Part shown: positions 7,963 to 17,549 of the stretch, one piece after another | Layout of the letters: each line of letters starts with the position of its first letter | How positions within the stretch are numbered: position 1 is the first letter of the stretch | Assembly (NCBI GenBank): GCA_964411985.1 | Contig: CAYPNF010000018.1 | Location: 69,387 to 133,386, forward strand | Source of the DNA: CAYPNF01 sp964411985 | GTDB taxonomy: Bacteria; Verrucomicrobiota; Verrucomicrobiia; Limisphaerales; J093 | DNA: 64,000 nt | Reading direction: 5' to 3' | Position numbers and translations under genes: made by a program | The notes under the pieces: generated by a model | Told to the model about the DNA's origin: nothing | Seen by the model: only the letters and a program-made list of their open reading frames with translations | Database searches by the model: none

Positions 7963-10419
7963 ATGCCACCAGCACCCACCAAGATGATCCGGCATTTCCA
8001 CCCACGGCTGACGCTGGCAATTTGGACCACCGCGCTGCTGGCCATTGCCGCCTCGGCGATGGCTGAGCTTCAAGTCTATTACGTCGCCACCACGGGTGAG
8101 GACGCAAACCCCGGCACCCAGGATCAGCCCTGGAGGACAGTCCAGAAGGCAGCCGAAACGCTGCAACCGGGCGAGACGGTGCTGATCCGCGGCGGGGTTT
8201 ACAGGGAGAATGTGCAGCCGTCCCGCGGGGGAACCAGTGAGGAGTCACGCATCACCTACAAGGCGTATCCCGGGGAAACACCCGTCCTCAGCGGTTCGGA
8301 GCATCTCACTCAATGGACTGAGGTTGGCCATGACGTCTGGAAGGCCGTGGTGTCGGACTCGATTTTCGGCGACTACAATCCCTACACGATCCGCATGGAC
8401 GGGGAGTTCCTGAGTTTCGGCCACGAGAATCACGTCGGAGCCGTGTATCTCGACGGCGAGGTGCTGACCGAGGCGGCACGCTATGTGGACTTGCCGGCCG
8501 AACCGAACACATGGTTGGGAGTCCATCAAGGGAGCATGACGACCATCTACGCCAATTTCGGCGGGGCCAACCCCAATGAGCACCTGGCAGAGATATTGGC
8601 CCGAGAAACCGTCTTTTTTCCGAAAGTGGATGGGCTGAAATACATCACCCTGGATGGCCTCGTCTTCAAGCAGGCTGCCACCGGATGGGTGCTTTACCAC
8701 GGACTGCAAAAGGCGATCGTCGGCACACGCGCGGGATATGGCTGGATTATCCAGAATTGCCATGTGACCGACGGCAAGACTTGCGGCATCAGCAGTGGAC
8801 CCGGCAGCGAGCGCGGGCGAGGCCAGGAGGTCGGGCACCACATTTTTCGCAACAATGTGGTCGAACGTTGCGGCCAGGCAGGCTTCATCGGTGCGGGTGG
8901 CTATACGGCGAGCCTCATCGAGAAAAACCTGATTCAGGACATCAATTACCAGCGACTCATCGGTGGCGCCGAGTCTGCCGGGATCAAGATGCACACGTCA
9001 ATTGATGTCACGATCCGCAACAACATCATCCGGCGCGCCTATCTCGGGCACGCAGCAGATTCGATCAAAGGCATCTGGTTGGACTGGGCCTGCCAGGGAT
9101 TCCGGATCAGTGGCAACGTGATCTATGATGTGGAGGACGACGCCCTGAACCTGGAGGCCTGCCATGGTCCAGGCTTGGTGGACAACAACATCATCATTGG
9201 CGCGCCGATTAGTTCCGGGTGTGAGCGGCTCACGGTGGCCCACAACTTGATCGTGGACGCCAACCTGAGTTATCACAGCCATGAAAAGCGCTCTTCGCAG
9301 TATTACCAGCCCCACACCACGCAGCGGGCTGGCGCCGGTGTGTTCAAGCCCACCGGGGATCGATACTACAACAACATCTTCGTCGGCGATGATCCTCAGA
9401 AGCGTTTTACCGCGCCGGTTGATCCAACTGATTTCAAGGCGGCCCATAACGTTTACTACCGAGGCGCGGCCAAGACTCCGTGGGATGTGAACAGCCTTGA
9501 GGATCCAGTCTATGATCCCAAGTTCACTCGCACCGACACCTCCAACGGCGTGAGCGTCAGTTTGGAGCCCACGAGCGATCCGATCGACGTCAAGTGCCCC
9601 CTGATCACACGTGATTTCATCGGGATCTACCCCATTGTCAACATGGGGATCGAAGACCACGAGGGCAAACCCATCACCCTGAACAGGGACATTCAGGGCA
9701 ACGCACGAGCCGCGGTCAATCCAGCGGGTCCTTTTGCCGCACTCACGCCAGCTTCAGCGAACACCTTCACACTGACTGCCGGCCCGGCGACGATGCCCTT
9801 GGCACGGGCAACTCCGATTGCCTCGAATCGCGAAGCCACACGCTTTGGGGGGCATCCGTTGCTGAACATCACTCGCGTGCCCAAGACGGAGTCACTCGAT
9901 GAAGCAGCGTCCGCACTGGTGGCCTTGGCAGCCCGCGACTTTCGCTGGAGAGGGAAAGCTGTGGGTAAGACGCATTTGGCTCTAACCGGCGACAAGCTGG
10001 CAGTCCTGGTCCGGGTTCGTGATACGCGCATTACTTCTGCAACCATCGAATGGCCGGAAGTCACCGTGGACGTTTTCGGCTCCGCGCTGAGCTCCACGAA
10101 GGTACGGCAGGTGGTATTCCATGCCAAAGGTTCAAGAGCCGAAGATGGCAAGCTCACCCTTCACCAAAACGGTCTGGAATTGCCGACCCCGCAGTTGCCG
10201 TGGCGTGCGCGTGCATTGCCTGAAGGAGGTTACGAGGTCCTCGGATTGATCCCGCTGTCGCTCCTGCATGTGTCGGAACAGGCGAGCGCATTCCTGTTTG
10301 AGTGTGCAGCCACCGCTTCACCCGAGCCAGCGTCTGGCGTTCAGTACCTGGCACTCTTCCACAGCGTGGGCGCTTTCAGATACAACCGTCATTTTGCGCT
10401 TCTGAGCGCGGAACCATGA
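7963..10419 (+). CDS. Secreted right-handed parallel beta-helix protein with C-terminal CBM9/DOMON-like domain
   Basis: This 818-residue protein begins with a signal peptide (hydrophobic residues about 17-36) and then the YYVATTGEDANPGT motif that opens many DUF1565-type parallel beta-helix proteins. Residues about 35-600 contain repeated N-x-I/V-x-x-x-x strands (NNIIRRA, GNVIYDV, NNIIIGAP, HNLIVDA), the coils of a right-handed beta-helix. From about residue 620 the sequence changes to a beta-sandwich with a LAVLVRVRDTRI strand that recalls CBM9/DOMON sugar-binding modules. It follows the heparinase-like gene by 13 bases. A second ATG at 7984 is possible; neither start has a good ribosome site. 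The first 600 residues are paralogous to the protein at 34907-36772. It may be a lyase or glycosidase; no catalytic triad can be named. Confidence 0.85.
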   Translation: MPPAPTKMIRHFHPRLTLAIWTTALLAIAASAMAELQVYYVATTGEDANPGTQDQPWRTVQKAAETLQPGETVLIRGGVYRENVQPSRGGTSEESRITYKAYPGETPVLSGSEHLTQWTEVGHDVWKAVVSDSIFGDYNPYTIRMDGEFLSFGHENHVGAVYLDGEVLTEAARYVDLPAEPNTWLGVHQGSMTTIYANFGGANPNEHLAEILARETVFFPKVDGLKYITLDGLVFKQAATGWVLYHGLQKAIVGTRAGYGWIIQNCHVTDGKTCGISSGPGSERGRGQEVGHHIFRNNVVERCGQAGFIGAGGYTASLIEKNLIQDINYQRLIGGAESAGIKMHTSIDVTIRNNIIRRAYLGHAADSIKGIWLDWACQGFRISGNVIYDVEDDALNLEACHGPGLVDNNIIIGAPISSGCERLTVAHNLIVDANLSYHSHEKRSSQYYQPHTTQRAGAGVFKPTGDRYYNNIFVGDDPQKRFTAPVDPTDFKAAHNVYYRGAAKTPWDVNSLEDPVYDPKFTRTDTSNGVSVSLEPTSDPIDVKCPLITRDFIGIYPIVNMGIEDHEGKPITLNRDIQGNARAAVNPAGPFAALTPASANTFTLTAGPATMPLARATPIASNREATRFGGHPLLNITRVPKTESLDEAASALVALAARDFRWRGKAVGKTHLALTGDKLAVLVRVRDTRITSATIEWPEVTVDVFGSALSSTKVRQVVFHAKGSRAEDGKLTLHQNGLELPTPQLPWRARALPEGGYEVLGLIPLSLLHVSEQASAFLFECAATASPEPASGVQYLALFHSVGAFRYNRHFALLSAEP

Positions 10420-10461
10420 TCCTCAAGCGGATTCCGAGACTCCGTGCTTTTGCCAATCATT

Positions 10462-12687
10462 ATGAAACCAACCAGCCGTCATCGACTCCTGATCATCGTC
10501 ATGATTTCGATCGCGTCACACGGATGCCTGGCCAAGGGGCAATGGGCCGGTGCCAAGGACACGTATCGGGTCACCATGTCCCTGGACGGTGTCTGGGAAA
10601 TGGCCGAAAGCAAAGAAGCCACTCCGCCGGTCGTATTCGATCACCATGCACCCGTGCCAGGCCTGGCCGATATGGCCATGGCCCCTTTCGAGAAGGTTGG
10701 GCTACCTGATGATCGGCGAAACTACTTTTGGTATCGGCGAGGCTTTCGTCTGGAGGGTCCCGTGCCGTCGCTGGCGGTGCTGAAGTTGCGCAAAGCTGCG
10801 TACGGAGCCAGAGTTTGGATCAACGGACACGATGCGGGCGAACATCGGCCGAATTTCACTCCCGGCTATTTCGAGATCACCCGTTTCCTCAACGGTGGCG
10901 GCGCGTCCAATGTTGTCACGGTACGGCTTGCTGCCGATCCGCGCCCGCTGCCCTGGACGGCCGTCAAAGGCGAAGATGGGGAGAAGAAGAAGTATCAGCC
11001 TGGAATCTTCGATTCGGTGGAGTTGATTCTGACCCGGTTCCCCTTCATTCAGAACCTCCAGGTGGCGCCGGACATTCATGGTGAACGCATTCGGGTGGTC
11101 GCCGAAATTGCCAGCGGCTCTGAATCAGGTTTGCCCGTTGACCTTCAATATCGAGTCGTCGAAGCGGTTTCAGGTCGGGTGGTGGTGCGTGGAAGAGCCC
11201 AGGCCGTCTCGGCTCCGCCGCCAAATCTGCCATCCGGAGTCAGCTTACCTGTCCAGCCCACGCATCGCGCGGATTTTCTGGTGGCGCTCAAGGGATGCAA
11301 ACTCTGGAGTCCCGAGCATCCCTTCCTCTATCGTATTGAGTTGGAGACCTGTGCGGATTCGGTTGCGACCCGTTTTGGCATGCGCGAATTGCGTTTCGAT
11401 GACCAACAGCAGGCCTGGCTCAATGGCAAGGTCTACCGGCTCAAGGGATCCAATGTGTGCATCTACCGTTTCTTCGAAGACGAGTCTCGGGCTGGACTAC
11501 CATGGAACCGGGATTGGGTGCGCACCTTGCACCGTCGATTCAAGGAAATGAACTGGAATTACCTGCGTTACTGCGTCGGTTTTCCACCAGAACTGTGGTA
11601 TGAAGTCGCGGACGAGGAGGGGATCATGATCCAGGACGAATTCCCCATCTGGACTGCCGATCCCAAGCGGGAGCAGGGCATACTTGCCGACCAGGTGGCC
11701 CGCGAGTTTGCCGAATGGATGCGCGAGCGCTGGAATCATCCTTCCGTGGTGGTGTGGGACGCGTGCAACGAGAGCCTGGAACCACAGACAGGACAGGCGC
11801 TGCGCAGCGTCAGGGACCTCGACTTGTCCGGCCGGCCATGGGACAACGGTTGGAATGTGCCGGACCGTCCCACGGATCTGCGGGAATGGCACCCTTACGC
11901 GTTGCACGTTGAGTACTACGACTGGGGTCATAATACCAACCTGTTCCGCCGCCAGGTGCCTGAGGAGGGTTTGCTGGTCTCCGCCTTGACTCCCAAGTCC
12001 ATCGGCAACCCCAACCCCGAAGGCCAACCGCTGTCTGCCAATCCCCGAATGATCAACGAATATGGTTGGCTGTGGGTCACGCGCGATGGCAAACCGACCA
12101 CACTCACGGCCTACCTTTACCGGCTCCTGTTGGGAACCAACGCGACGCCCGACCAGCTTTTTGACGCCGCGAGCTATTATTGGGCGGCCAAGACCGAATA
12201 CTGGCGCCATCAAGAGTGGATGCCGGTGGCCGGGGTGGTTCACTTCTGTGGACTGGGCTACTCCCGACCGGACGGTCAAACCAGCGACCACTTCAGGGAC
12301 ATTCAGAAACTGACGTTTGAGCCGTTGTTCCAACAGCGGGTGGGGGACGCGTTCAAGGACATCGGCATCATGATCGACGAATTCCGCGAGCGGATCCCCG
12401 CCGGAACCCTGCCGGTTTCCATCCGCCTGGTGAACGATCGCGCAACGCCTTTTAGAGCGTCTGTGAAAGTGACTCTGGAACACGACGGGAAAACCATTTC
12501 ACAGGAGTCACGCCGTGCTTCGGTAACTGGATTAGGCCGAACGATCTTGTTGTTCGAGGTTACGATACCTCCGCTCACCGGTGAATTCGTATTGAAGGCT
12601 TCGTACAAAGAAGACGGACGTCCCGTGACTAGCTTTCGTCGATTCCATATTGGTGAGGCACCAACACTGCTGCCAAGAACTGAGTAA
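10462..12687 (+). CDS. Secreted glycoside hydrolase family 2 enzyme
   Basis: The 741-residue protein has a signal peptide (MKPTSRHRLLIIVMISIASHGCLA) and the GH2 layout: N-terminal jelly-roll sugar-binding domain with SLDGVWEMAE and FWYRRGF, an immunoglobulin-like domain, and a TIM barrel. In the barrel the acid/base segment reads NHPSVVVWDACNES with Glu437, and the nucleophile segment reads MINEYGW with Glu533, both in the expected order. GH2 enzymes are retaining exo-glycosidases (beta-galactosidase, beta-glucuronidase, beta-mannosidase and others); the aglycone and sugar cannot be fixed here. A GTG at 10444 is an alternative start, but ATG 10462 places the signal peptide properly. The gene is 13 bases upstream of the VOC gene ATG, suggesting co-transcription. 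Confidence 0.93.
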   Translation: MKPTSRHRLLIIVMISIASHGCLAKGQWAGAKDTYRVTMSLDGVWEMAESKEATPPVVFDHHAPVPGLADMAMAPFEKVGLPDDRRNYFWYRRGFRLEGPVPSLAVLKLRKAAYGARVWINGHDAGEHRPNFTPGYFEITRFLNGGGASNVVTVRLAADPRPLPWTAVKGEDGEKKKYQPGIFDSVELILTRFPFIQNLQVAPDIHGERIRVVAEIASGSESGLPVDLQYRVVEAVSGRVVVRGRAQAVSAPPPNLPSGVSLPVQPTHRADFLVALKGCKLWSPEHPFLYRIELETCADSVATRFGMRELRFDDQQQAWLNGKVYRLKGSNVCIYRFFEDESRAGLPWNRDWVRTLHRRFKEMNWNYLRYCVGFPPELWYEVADEEGIMIQDEFPIWTADPKREQGILADQVAREFAEWMRERWNHPSVVVWDACNESLEPQTGQALRSVRDLDLSGRPWDNGWNVPDRPTDLREWHPYALHVEYYDWGHNTNLFRRQVPEEGLLVSALTPKSIGNPNPEGQPLSANPRMINEYGWLWVTRDGKPTTLTAYLYRLLLGTNATPDQLFDAASYYWAAKTEYWRHQEWMPVAGVVHFCGLGYSRPDGQTSDHFRDIQKLTFEPLFQQRVGDAFKDIGIMIDEFRERIPAGTLPVSIRLVNDRATPFRASVKVTLEHDGKTISQESRRASVTGLGRTILLFEVTIPPLTGEFVLKASYKEDGRPVTSFRRFHIGEAPTLLPRTE

Positions 12688-12700
12688 AGGTGCTGACACA

Positions 12701-13828
12701 ATGAACAACTCAAAAGACACCGAAACTACCATGCTGAGAAGAGCCAAATCGTTCCAGAGGCTTGAACTCGCGCGAGTCCTTTTCCTGGCCAGCCTTCTTT
12801 CTTTGGCTGGACTGTCCTCTGCCCAAGAGGTCCAGAAGTTACCTGACTGCTGCATCAAAGCTGCCAAGGAGGGCAAAGCGTGCCAGTATTTTCCGGTTCA
12901 GCCGCTGAAGGCGGGCGCCCTGGGGTTCAAGCTGAACTACGTCTCTCTGTTCACCCAGGACGTGGGGCGCCTCTACGAGTTCTACCGGCAAGTCCTGAAG
13001 CTTGACGTCAAGGATGTGAAGGAACTCTGGAAGGGAAACAACCCGCAACGATACGTGGAGATTCCGACCCAAGCCTCCGTTCTGAGCCTTACCTACAGTG
13101 CCACGGTAGACAATGCCAACAGCAACATCCTGTTGGAGTTTGGCACACCCGACAATCTCAACGCAGAATATGAGCGCATCAAGGGGCTGGGAGTAAAGAT
13201 GAAGGAAGGCTCAAAAGGGAAGAACGAATTCAAGTTCTATGACCCGGACGGCAATCTGATTAATTTCTACTGGGATCCGCACACGCCGCTGCGCAATCCG
13301 CGAGTGTCGGGCGTCAACGCCGAGGTGATCGCGAAGAAGCCCGAGTGCTGCATCGAGGCCGAGCGTGCCGGAACAAACTGTGACTACGCCCTGGAACCCT
13401 ACGTCGTTCCCTTTCCTCCGAAAGTGGGTGCGCAGGCCTTTCGGTTGAGCTATATCTCACTGTTCACCAAAGAGGTCCCCAAGATGTATAACTTCTATAA
13501 AGCATTTCTGCGAGTGGAGGCCAAGGACGTGAAGGAGCTTTGGTCGGGTAACAACCTCAACAAATACGTCGAAATCCCAACGCAAAAAGCGGTTCTGAGC
13601 TTTACCCAGCGCACCAATGTGTCGGCGGACAACAACGTCATCCTTCTCGAGATGGAATGTCAGGATAACTTGGAAAAAGAGTATCAGCGGCTCAAGGCCC
13701 TCGGCGTAAAGATGAAGGAAGGCTCCAAGAACAAGAACGAATTCAAGTGCTACGATCCCGACGGCAACTTGATCAACGTTTACCACTACTGCCTCAACTT
13801 CTACCGGCAAATCCCGAATTCCGATTGA
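12701..13828 (+). CDS. Secreted protein with two tandem CCx9C plus VOC (glyoxalase-fold) units
   Basis: The 375-residue protein has a hydrophobic export segment (about 24-42) followed by two homologous halves. Each half begins with a CC-x9-C motif (Cys50, Cys51, Cys61 and Cys216, Cys217, Cys227) and continues with a VOC/glyoxalase-fold domain: NYVSLFT...ELWKGNN...YVEIPTQ...YDPDGNLINFY in the first and SYISLFT...ELWSGNN...KYVEIPTQ...YDPDGNLINVY in the second. VOC proteins often bind a divalent metal, as in glyoxalase I, dioxygenases and fosfomycin resistance proteins, or act as binding proteins. The two halves are close enough to show an internal duplication. The paired cysteines could bind metal or form disulfides after export. 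It sits between GH2 and LamG genes; the role in glycan use is not known. Confidence 0.85.
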   Translation: MNNSKDTETTMLRRAKSFQRLELARVLFLASLLSLAGLSSAQEVQKLPDCCIKAAKEGKACQYFPVQPLKAGALGFKLNYVSLFTQDVGRLYEFYRQVLKLDVKDVKELWKGNNPQRYVEIPTQASVLSLTYSATVDNANSNILLEFGTPDNLNAEYERIKGLGVKMKEGSKGKNEFKFYDPDGNLINFYWDPHTPLRNPRVSGVNAEVIAKKPECCIEAERAGTNCDYALEPYVVPFPPKVGAQAFRLSYISLFTKEVPKMYNFYKAFLRVEAKDVKELWSGNNLNKYVEIPTQKAVLSFTQRTNVSADNNVILLEMECQDNLEKEYQRLKALGVKMKEGSKNKNEFKCYDPDGNLINVYHYCLNFYRQIPNSD

Positions 13829-13854
13829 AGTGTTCCTGTGCAAGACAAGCCGTC

Positions 13855-15150
13855 ATGAAGACTACTCCCTCCCTCATCCTCGCCAGCGCGCTGACGCTCG
13901 CCAGCACCGCCGCCATGACCGCCGAACCGCAAGCGACGCTCTCCATTTTCGAGCAGCGCGTCGCCACCGTCATGAGCACGCCCGGCTGCGTCGCCTTCTG
14001 GGACTTCGTGAAGCGTGAGTCGGCGGGCGCGCATCGTTTCACCGCACATGTCCCGCGGGGGGCAACGAATGACTTCGCGCTCGATGCCGGGAACTACGTC
14101 AAGGAATACTGGGGCGAAGGACGCGAGGCGTCGTATGCGGACTTCCCGCTGCTCGGTCGCGGGCCGTTCGGGCAGGCGATTCGCATTCGCAAGGAGGAGG
14201 ACAAGACGTTCCGTCCGTTCCTGTTCGTGCCGCGCGCGCGGCTGCATGATGCGTCCATCGACATCAAGGGTGCGGGCAAGTCCGTGAGCGTCGTCGTGTG
14301 GGCCATTCGCGAGAGCGGGAATCATGCGCTCGCAGGCATTTGGCATGAAGGCACGGATCTGAATCACGCCGGCGCGGCGAAGGTCGTCGCGCGCGGTCAG
14401 CGGCAATACGCGCTCTTTGCCGGGCTGAACAAGGAGGGCTCGGCCTGCGGTCATGTGTCCGAGAACGGCGCGAAGTCCTTTGGCCACATCTATGCCATGC
14501 ACAAATCCAATTCCGGCGATGTCTCGCCCGCCGTGCCTTCGGATTCATCCGCCGAGGTGCTCGATGCCTCGTGGCTCTGTTTCGCTATGACCTACAATCA
14601 CGAGACCCATGAACTCACCGGCTGGCTCAATGGCCAGAACACTACCCGTTGGCAGGAGAGCGTGCAGAAGGCCATCCCGGTCATCCACAACGCCTGGGTG
14701 CAAGGCCAACTGCATCGCGAACCGGGCCTGCAACCCGGCGAGGACTCGACTTTCCCGAAGGATCAGTTCTACAATCCGCCCGAGGACAAACCAGTGTCCG
14801 TGAATATACTCAGCGAGAACGACGACGAACACGTGGAGTTGCAGGAGTTCCGCTACACCCGCATGAAAGTCACGCAGCGCAAAAGCCCCGACGGCACCTG
14901 GACCACCACCGCCCGCGACCTCGCCGACGTGCGCCTGAATCCCTGGTGGTATCCGCACGACTCGCTCTACACCCCCGCCAATGACGGCACCGGCGGCCCC
15001 TTCACCATCGGCCGTGTCATTCACAGCTCCCGCAGCGTCGGCTTCACCGGCTGGATTGGCGGCGTGGCAGTTTTCAATCGGGCCCTGAGCGCAGAGGATA
15101 CGGCTAGGCTGTCTGGCATCGTCCGCGAGCGTCCGATTCCCGCCCCATGA
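13855..15150 (+). CDS. Secreted LamG/concanavalin A-like lectin-domain protein
   Basis: The 431-residue protein has a signal peptide (MKTTPSLILASALTLASTAAMTAE) followed by a concanavalin A-like fold. Typical LamG features are CVAFWDFVK at the start, LTGWLNGQ in the middle, and the C-terminal GFTGWIGGVAVFNRALSAEDTARL segment, which matches the end of LamG-like jelly rolls. Such modules bind glycans or cover a whole small lyase; no catalytic site is evident. ATG 13855 was chosen over in-frame upstream codons inside the VOC gene because it starts the signal peptide. The stop overlaps the next gene start (ATGA at 15147-15150). A second, nearly matching copy of its last 57 codons survives at about 21074-21248. 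Confidence 0.82.
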   Translation: MKTTPSLILASALTLASTAAMTAEPQATLSIFEQRVATVMSTPGCVAFWDFVKRESAGAHRFTAHVPRGATNDFALDAGNYVKEYWGEGREASYADFPLLGRGPFGQAIRIRKEEDKTFRPFLFVPRARLHDASIDIKGAGKSVSVVVWAIRESGNHALAGIWHEGTDLNHAGAAKVVARGQRQYALFAGLNKEGSACGHVSENGAKSFGHIYAMHKSNSGDVSPAVPSDSSAEVLDASWLCFAMTYNHETHELTGWLNGQNTTRWQESVQKAIPVIHNAWVQGQLHREPGLQPGEDSTFPKDQFYNPPEDKPVSVNILSENDDEHVELQEFRYTRMKVTQRKSPDGTWTTTARDLADVRLNPWWYPHDSLYTPANDGTGGPFTIGRVIHSSRSVGFTGWIGGVAVFNRALSAEDTARLSGIVRERPIPAP

Positions 15151-16358
15151 TGACAGAAACCATGAAACTACTTGGCGACACTCTGATGACCCTCGCACTC
15201 GTGACCGTGCTTTGCGGTTGCCGCACGGTGGACTCCGCTGCTCGAGGCGGCGACAGGGATGACTTGGGCCGGTTCAACGTGAGGAACTACGGCGCCAAAG
15301 GCGACGGGAAGACCGATGATGCCCCAGCCATCCAAGCCGCGATCGACGCCTGCCCCCAGGCAGGTACGGTGCTGGTGCCCGAAGGACACTGGCTTGTGCA
15401 GTCCTCTCCCTTGCGCTTGCGCGGCGGGATCATCTTGCAGGGGCACGGCCAACGCAGTGTGATTATCCGAGATCCCAAATTGAGAACCTGCCTTGCCGCG
15501 GAGGACGCTTCCCGCCTGAGGATCGAACGGTTGCGATTTGTGGTCACGGCCGCGACACCCGCCAAAATGGAAGGGCGCCTTGCCCACTTTCAGCATTGCC
15601 GCGAGGTAACGGTGCGAGAATGCGAGTTTGACGGAACCACCACGAACGGATTACCGTCGCAATTCTCCCTCTGCCAATTCGAGTGCTGCAATGATGTGAA
15701 ATGTCTTGATAATCGATTCCGCAACACCGCCGGTTCCGCAACCGGGGTTACCGGTGCCTCATGGGAACCCGAGTGGGGCCGCCACTCCGAGTTCGCCCGC
15801 AATGTGGTTGAGGATTATTGTGATACGGGCATCGGTCTCTGGACCGGAGCGCGCGAGGCACACCTGCATCACAATCGCCTGCGGGGACGCGCGGAGATAT
15901 TCACTTCCTATCCGGTGGGCATTGATGTGGATGGCGGCACCCACTCGCTCATCGAGCACAACGACATTGCCGATGGCCACATTGCCATCCGACTCTACGA
16001 CTGTCATGATGGCGCCTATCCCATGACGGCCATAGTGGTGCGGGATAACTTCCTTCACGACCAGCGCACCTACGACGTGCACCATCCGGCCTGGGCCATC
16101 AAACCGGAGAATCCGAAGTCGCGCCTGGAAGCTTCCATTGAAGGAAACCGGATTGTTCAGCTGGATAGGCACGCGTCCGCCATGACTGGCGGTGGCGCTG
16201 GCCACACCATTTTGCACGTGAATCTCAATGAGTTTACAGGAGTTATGTTCTGGAACTTCGAATATTATGCTGCGAACGCTCTTGCTGTGTTTTCGGGAGG
16301 CAAACGGGTGGATTGGCGAACCGGCATTGGCAACAATACCCAAAAGGGGCCAAAATGA
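15147..16358 (+). CDS. Pectate-lyase-superfamily beta-helix lipoprotein A
   Basis: The 403-residue protein has a lipoprotein signal ending in VLCGC (lipobox), so it is probably anchored to a membrane. It continues with DDLGRFNVRNYGAKGDGKTDDAPAIQAAIDAC, the opening motif of the pectate lyase superfamily 3 beta-helix domain, also seen in GH28-like and phage depolymerase proteins. Repeated N-x-V/I strands (RNVVEDY, HNRLRGR, HNDIADG, RDNFLHD) fill the rest. Its start overlaps the LamG stop and its stop overlaps the next start, both by ATGA, so translation of the three genes is coupled. An in-frame ATG at 15162 is a possible alternative start. It is paralogous to the next gene. Substrate is unknown. 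Confidence 0.87.
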   Translation: MMTETMKLLGDTLMTLALVTVLCGCRTVDSAARGGDRDDLGRFNVRNYGAKGDGKTDDAPAIQAAIDACPQAGTVLVPEGHWLVQSSPLRLRGGIILQGHGQRSVIIRDPKLRTCLAAEDASRLRIERLRFVVTAATPAKMEGRLAHFQHCREVTVRECEFDGTTTNGLPSQFSLCQFECCNDVKCLDNRFRNTAGSATGVTGASWEPEWGRHSEFARNVVEDYCDTGIGLWTGAREAHLHHNRLRGRAEIFTSYPVGIDVDGGTHSLIEHNDIADGHIAIRLYDCHDGAYPMTAIVVRDNFLHDQRTYDVHHPAWAIKPENPKSRLEASIEGNRIVQLDRHASAMTGGGAGHTILHVNLNEFTGVMFWNFEYYAANALAVFSGGKRVDWRTGIGNNTQKGPK

Positions 16359-17536
16359 AAACACCCAGTCTTGCTCTGGTTTGTCTGGCGATTGGCATTG
16401 TTCTTTCTGGTTGCCGAACGGCGAGTCACACCCCTCAAAACGTCAGCAGAGACGATTGGGGCCGGTTCAACGTGTGGGCCTTCGGCGCTAGGGGAGACGG
16501 TCAGACGGACGACACCAAGGCATTTCAGTCGGCCTTGGATGCGGCGGCGAAGGTCAGCGGCACCGTCTTTGTGCCTACTGGAACCTACAAGATTGGCAAG
16601 CTGGTCTGGCACGACTTCACTTCGATGACGGGTGATCCAGGCTGGTCCTACTACGTCCCCGGCGGATCGGTGCTGGAGTTAAACGATCCTGCAGCGGAGT
16701 GCCTGATTGACTTCACCTATTGCCAGGGCTCCCGGCTGAACGGCTTGTCCCTCGTCGGCCGGAGCTTGGGCACAAACGTGCACGGGATCCTCACCAAGCC
16801 CCATGAAACCAATGAGAAGCCTGGCAAGTGGAAACGGGAGGACTTTCCGGCCATCGAGCGCTGCATGGTTCGTGGATTCACCGGCAACGGCCTCGACATG
16901 GATGTCTGGTGCCTGAGTCTCCGCGCCTGCGCCATCGGCTACAACCGCGGCGATGGCTTCAACTACAAGCATGCGGATGCCATGGTCATCGACAACTGGT
17001 TCTCCAACAACCAAGGAGCGGGAATCCGCGCCGTGCAGGGGACCGGCTCCTCCACATTTACCGCCAATCGCATTGAGTGGAACCGTGGCGGGAACATGGT
17101 GGTCCGGAATGCCTGGGGTTGGAACATCACAGGCAACAGCTTTGACCGCGCCCAGGGCCCCAGCCTGTTCCTGATGGGGAACTGTCACGATTTCACCATC
17201 ACCGGGAACCTGTTCCTGCGCAGTGGCGCTGTGCTGGAGCGAGGCGTTGAACTTCAAGAGCACGAACGCTGCGCGGTGCGGCTGGTGGGCGTGAACGGTC
17301 TGACGTTCACAGGCAACAGCACCACGGTTGGCGGCAACGACGCGAGCATGCAGAAGGCAGCCCCGACGCCGGAGTATGGAGTCATCGTCAAGCAACTGGA
17401 CCACGCCGTCATTAGCGGCAACCGCCTGGTCGGCACGCGGCAGGCGTTGCTCGATCTAAGTGAGCACGGCGAGCAGGTGATCATTCGTGACAACGTGACC
17501 GAGGTTAAGCCACCCCCTACAAAAGCGACCCCATAA
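16355..17536 (+). CDS. Pectate-lyase-superfamily beta-helix lipoprotein B
   Basis: The 393-residue protein starts at an ATG overlapping the previous stop (ATGA at 16355-16358) and preceded by AAAAGGGG. It has a lipoprotein signal ending in VLSGC and the same entry motif as its neighbour (RDDWGRFNVWAFGARGDGQTDD). The body has beta-helix repeats such as NWFSNNQGAGIR, NRIEWNRGGNM, GNSFDRAQG and GNLFLRSG. The closing segment LVGTRQALLDLSEHGEQVIIRDNV is found again in the remnant at 22507-22710. Probably an outer-envelope enzyme or binding protein acting on the same polysaccharide as lipoprotein A. No catalytic residues can be assigned. Confidence 0.87.
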   Translation: MKTPSLALVCLAIGIVLSGCRTASHTPQNVSRDDWGRFNVWAFGARGDGQTDDTKAFQSALDAAAKVSGTVFVPTGTYKIGKLVWHDFTSMTGDPGWSYYVPGGSVLELNDPAAECLIDFTYCQGSRLNGLSLVGRSLGTNVHGILTKPHETNEKPGKWKREDFPAIERCMVRGFTGNGLDMDVWCLSLRACAIGYNRGDGFNYKHADAMVIDNWFSNNQGAGIRAVQGTGSSTFTANRIEWNRGGNMVVRNAWGWNITGNSFDRAQGPSLFLMGNCHDFTITGNLFLRSGAVLERGVELQEHERCAVRLVGVNGLTFTGNSTTVGGNDASMQKAAPTPEYGVIVKQLDHAVISGNRLVGTRQALLDLSEHGEQVIIRDNVTEVKPPPTKATP

Positions 17537-17549
17537 GCATTTCCACATC

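Noticed and set aside
5829..8045. 738-codon open frame on the minus strand opposite the heparinase-like gene
   Set aside because: Antisense shadow of a clear secreted enzyme; it has no signal, motif or ribosome site.
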